A stretch of DNA of 64,000 nt, taken from the NCBI GenBank assembly GCA_029202445.1, contig CP119321.1, positions 2,294,001 through 2,358,000 of the forward strand. The letters run 5' to 3'. Positions 61,362 to 64,000 of this stretch are shown here, one piece after another. Position numbers and translations under genes: made by a program. The notes beneath the pieces are model-generated. The model saw nothing but the letters and a program-made list of their open reading frames with translations, did no database searches and was not told the DNA's origin. Source of the stretch: Candidatus Microbacterium phytovorans (GTDB lineage Bacteria > Actinomycetota > Actinomycetes > Actinomycetales > Microbacteriaceae). The first letter of the stretch is position 1. Every line of letters starts with the position of its first letter.

Positions 61362-61390
61362 ACTATAGAAGTTGCCAGAAGATCGGTCAA
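61362..61390 (-). promoter_or_regulatory. Promoter of the ABC importer operon
   Basis: On the minus strand, TTGACC (61390-61385), a 17-base spacer and TATAGT (61367-61362) form a near-consensus vegetative promoter, one of the best in the window. Operator sites lie on both sides of it. Confidence 0.75.
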
Positions 61391-61407
61391 CGGCATATTC
61401 CGACAAG

Positions 61408-61425
61408 TGCGCAATCGAATGCGTA
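61408..61425 (-). promoter_or_regulatory. LacI operator site E
   Basis: TGCGCAATCGAATGCGTA matches 16 of 18 positions of the palindrome and lies 18 bases upstream of the -35 element. Site D is 79 bases away on the other side of the promoter, a spacing that would allow a repression loop. Confidence 0.7.
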
Positions 61426-61502
61426 AAGGTGTCCGCGCGGGTCTCGCGCGAGCTCGACCCGGCACGGCGAGAGACGCCGTCTTCCGCGGCGCACGCCGCG
61501 GG

Positions 61503-62750
61503 TCATCCGACGGTGCGGGCGTCGATCGCCTCATCCACCGCGCGTCCCTGCGCGATGAGCTGCTCGATCGGCATCAGCGCCGAACCGAGGGCGACGGTGT
61601 CTCCCCCGAACGTCGCGGGCACCAGGTCGAACTGATCGGCCAATCGGCGCAGGCTCCGTGCGCGCGCCGCGGCGAGCACGGCATCCGCCCGGCGCTCCAT
61701 GAGCCGCAGCCCCACCCAGCCGCCGACGACGATGCGCTGCGGGTTGACGAGATTCACCATGCTCCCCAGGGCCGCGCCGAGCGCGTCGATCGCGTCGTCG
61801 ACGACGCGGGATGCCACGGGGTCGCCCCCGTCGGCAGCGTCGAGCAGCGCGCCGAGTGCGGTCCAGCCACTCCCCTCGAACACACCGCCCGCGGCCCGCC
61901 ACGCACCGAGGATCGCATCGGCGCCGACATAGGCCTCGACGCAGCCGCGGTCACCGCAGCGGCACGGGTCGCCGTCGAAGCGGATCTTCGTGTGCCCCCA
62001 CTCGGTCGCGCTGCTGAAGGCACCGTGCGCGAGCTCACCGTCGTTGACGACGCCGAGACCGACGCCGCGGCCGAGGAGCGCCACGAGCGCGTGCGCCGTC
62101 CCCCGCGCGGCGCCGAACCACAGTTCCGCCCGCGCCTGCGTCTTCGCACCGTTCTCCGCGAACACCGGGAGATCGCCCGCGAGGTCGGTGGGGATGCCGT
62201 GCGGCTCCCACCCCAGCGACTGCGCGAAGAGCGTCTGCGTGCCGTCGGGGGACGTCTCGACGACGCCCGGCAGTCCGAGGCCGATGCCCAGTACGCGGGG
62301 CCAGCGGTCGGCGTTGCGTTCGCGGAGGGCTGCGACCGCTTCTCGCAGGTCGCGGTGGATGTCCTCGGGGGTCTCCTGGTGGGCGCCGCCGCGGAACTCC
62401 CGGTCCACGAGGTTCAGGCCCAGATCGAAGAGCTCGACCGCGACACCCCGCTCGCCGACGTCGGCGCCGACGGCGTACGCGCCGTCGCGGCGCGGACCGA
62501 TGATCGCGATCGGGCGGCCGCCGCGCGAAGCCCGGCTCCCGTTCTCGGCGACGAGCCCGGCCGCCATGAGTTCCGTGACGATGTTGGCCACGGCGGCCGT
62601 CGACAGTCCGCAGTGGCGCGCCACGTCGGCGCGCGTCGTCTCACGCTCGCGGATGATGAACTGCAGCGCCGCCGAGCGGTTGCGGTGACGCAGGTCGGTG
62701 ACCGTCAGCGACTCCGCCGCCGCGAGGTGCCGGCCTCCGGGTGCGCTCAT
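61503..62750 (-). CDS. ROK-family transcriptional regulator
   Basis: The 415-residue protein begins with a winged helix (RADVARHCGLSTAAVANIVT) and continues with a ROK sugar-kinase-like domain: zinc motif CRCGDRGCVEAY, catalytic-type Asp region LLGRGVGLGVVNDGEL and EWGHTKI. It senses a sugar and probably acts in parallel with the LacI protein. It begins 17 bases after the GH5 gene in the same direction and is likely co-transcribed with it. Confidence 0.9.
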   Translation of the reverse strand: MSAPGGRHLAAAESLTVTDLRHRNRSAALQFIIRERETTRADVARHCGLSTAAVANIVTELMAAGLVAENGSRASRGGRPIAIIGPRRDGAYAVGADVGERGVAVELFDLGLNLVDREFRGGAHQETPEDIHRDLREAVAALRERNADRWPRVLGIGLGLPGVVETSPDGTQTLFAQSLGWEPHGIPTDLAGDLPVFAENGAKTQARAELWFGAARGTAHALVALLGRGVGLGVVNDGELAHGAFSSATEWGHTKIRFDGDPCRCGDRGCVEAYVGADAILGAWRAAGGVFEGSGWTALGALLDAADGGDPVASRVVDDAIDALGAALGSMVNLVNPQRIVVGGWVGLRLMERRADAVLAAARARSLRRLADQFDLVPATFGGDTVALGSALMPIEQLIAQGRAVDEAIDARTVG

Positions 62751-62767
62751 CCTCCGAAGGTATCCGG

Positions 62768-64000
62768 TCACGGGCGCACGGTCACGGTATGCACGACGAT
62801 CCGCGCGGATGCCGTCAGGACGAGGGCCTCCCCGTCCCACCGCACGGTCAGGGCGGCGGGGTCGTCGGCATCCACCGTCCACGACGACGGCTCCGCGGCG
62901 AGCACGAAGCGCATGACCTCGCCGGGGTCGAGGATGCTGCCGACGACCTCGTCCGCAGCGTAGTCGGCACCCGAGGGGCGATCCCACACGGCATCCGGGA
63001 TCGGCTCGGCGGAGGTCTCGGCGATGGGGCGCTCGTCGGCGCGCGCACCGGCCCAGCCGGGGAGGGCGAGCGCGGGGCGGGCGAACAGCGCGTCGAGCAC
63101 GGGAGTGCGGACGGCGCAGCGCTCCGCACCCACGGCGTCGAGGTAGTCCTCCAGTATGCGCCACGCGGCATGCGGTTCGACGTCGGCGGTGAGGTCGGCG
63201 ATCGACGACCATCCGTCGGGCACGGATGCCGACAGCGGCGACGTCCGGGTGTCGAGCTTCTTCCAGGGCCAGAAGTTCCAGCCGATGCCGTGCCGTTCGT
63301 ACAGTCGCGTCGCGGCATACACCCAGGCGGGGGTGTTCTCGCCGCCCTCACCCATGTAGATCGGAGTCGCGAGGGCATCGCGCGCCTCGAGGTACGGGGC
63401 GATGCTCGTGCGGTCGGGCGGGCACCAATAGCGGTGGAATTGCAGCGCCTGATTCGCGTCGAAACGTTCCGCCAGCGGCTCCCAGTTCGTCGCCCAGTGA
63501 CTCCCCTCGTACATGAGGAGGTGCCGATCGTCGATCGCGCGGATGGCATCCGTCAGATCGCGGTACAGCACGACGAGATCGTCGCCGTACCGGTGCTGCC
63601 ACTCGTGGGGCAGCGGCTCGTTCAGGAGGTCGTAGCCGAGCACCGTCTCCTCGTCGCGGTAGCGACGGGCCAGCTCCTCCCACAGCGCGATCGTCAGCTC
63701 GCGGTAGCCCGCGTGCATGAAGAGCTCCGGCATCCCCCGGGGCGAATCGTCGATGTTGGTGCCGGTCTGTCCGCCCGGAGCGCCGTGCAGGTCGAGGAGC
63801 ACCCGCAGGCCGTGGCGGCGCCCGGCGGCGATCGCCCGGTCGACGAGTGCGAACCCGTCTTCGAGGAAGCGGCCCCCCTCGTCCTGCAGCACTCGCGCGT
63901 TCAGCGGCAACCGCACGTGGTCGAACCCCTGTCCCGCGATGAGCGCGAAATCGTGCTCGGCGACGAAGCGAGCCTGGAACCGGCGCCAGAACTCCGCGGC
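62768..64000 (-). CDS. GH5-type glycoside hydrolase, N-terminus outside the window
   Basis: The frame is open to base 64000, giving at least 410 residues; the true start lies beyond the window. The (beta/alpha)8 core has DHVRLPLNARVL, acid/base Glu in YDLLNEPLP, His in FHRYWCPP and the nucleophile Glu in IYMGEGGEN, the pattern of family GH5 (cellulase/mannanase clan A). A C-terminal beta domain of about 100 residues follows. GTG 63916 is in frame but cuts into the first strand, so it is not the start. It probably attacks a beta-glucan or beta-mannan-type oligosaccharide. Confidence 0.88.
   Translation of the reverse strand, partial: AAEFWRRFQARFVAEHDFALIAGQGFDHVRLPLNARVLQDEGGRFLEDGFALVDRAIAAGRRHGLRVLLDLHGAPGGQTGTNIDDSPRGMPELFMHAGYRELTIALWEELARRYRDEETVLGYDLLNEPLPHEWQHRYGDDLVVLYRDLTDAIRAIDDRHLLMYEGSHWATNWEPLAERFDANQALQFHRYWCPPDRTSIAPYLEARDALATPIYMGEGGENTPAWVYAATRLYERHGIGWNFWPWKKLDTRTSPLSASVPDGWSSIADLTADVEPHAAWRILEDYLDAVGAERCAVRTPVLDALFARPALALPGWAGARADERPIAETSAEPIPDAVWDRPSGADYAADEVVGSILDPGEVMRFVLAAEPSSWTVDADDPAALTVRWDGEALVLTASARIVVHTVTVRP

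Overview
The window is a 64-kb piece of a high-GC actinobacterial chromosome. Gene content, the frequent ggcatcc/ggatgcc codon pairs, an LPXTG surface protein, leaderless-looking starts and many ATGA/GTGA gene overlaps suggest Microbacteriaceae, most likely Microbacterium or a close relative. This is inference; no rRNA gene, tRNA gene or phylogenetic marker is visible.

Layout. (1) 1-2270: a lone gene with a PD-(D/E)xK-type nuclease signature, then about 750 bp without a gene holding a compact set of inverted and direct repeats; it looks like the edge of an accessory region. (2) 2270-7470, minus strand: a membrane sensor with a class III cyclase domain, an MscS channel with a cyclic-nucleotide-binding domain, an aquaporin and small stress-type proteins, resembling an osmotic signalling unit. 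(3) 7530-21440: housekeeping and stress genes, including a sortase-anchored surface protein, a beta-lactamase-like remnant, a TetR-controlled hydrolase/quinone reductase pair, a MerB-like protein with an HxlR regulator, a lipoprotein, an aldo-keto reductase with its regulator, an FBP-domain protein and Dps. (4) 21470-30500, minus strand: one eight-gene operon with a ribose-type ABC importer, class III aminotransferase, HAD hydrolase, amidase, an aminoglycoside-phosphotransferase-like kinase and a partner pseudokinase. Two copies of the palindrome ACCATTTCTGGT lie in front of it.

(5) 30870-36850: an accessory block with two lower-GC genes of unknown function, an ABC transporter with two unrecognised membrane subunits, a lipoprotein and two pairs of short repeats. 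It lies between the operon above and a GntR/UTRA regulator (36873-37643) that is the best candidate to control it. (6) 37700-42100: a zinc-ribbon/Vsr-like protein, a glutathione peroxidase with an OhrR-like MarR regulator, a RibD-type reductase, and a TetR/short-chain dehydrogenase pair sharing a palindromic operator.

(7) 42200-64000: a large carbohydrate-utilisation locus. One arm (plus strand) encodes an unassigned (alpha/alpha)6 glycosidase-like protein, a GH38 alpha-mannosidase, an enolase-superfamily enzyme, a DHDPS-type aldolase/hydratase, an extended SDR, a type III CoA-transferase, an enoyl-CoA hydratase, a FAD-dependent oxidoreductase and a LacI regulator. The other arm (minus strand) encodes a GH5 enzyme, a ROK regulator, a CUT1 ABC importer, a Gfo/Idh/MocA dehydrogenase and a PmoA/DUF6807 protein. 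Five matches to one 18-bp palindrome, TGCGCAATCGATTGCGCA, sit at the promoters of both arms and of the lacI gene, so the locus looks like a single LacI regulon. The mix of sugar-processing and CoA-dependent enzymes does not match a catabolic pathway I can name and is the best candidate for an undescribed system.
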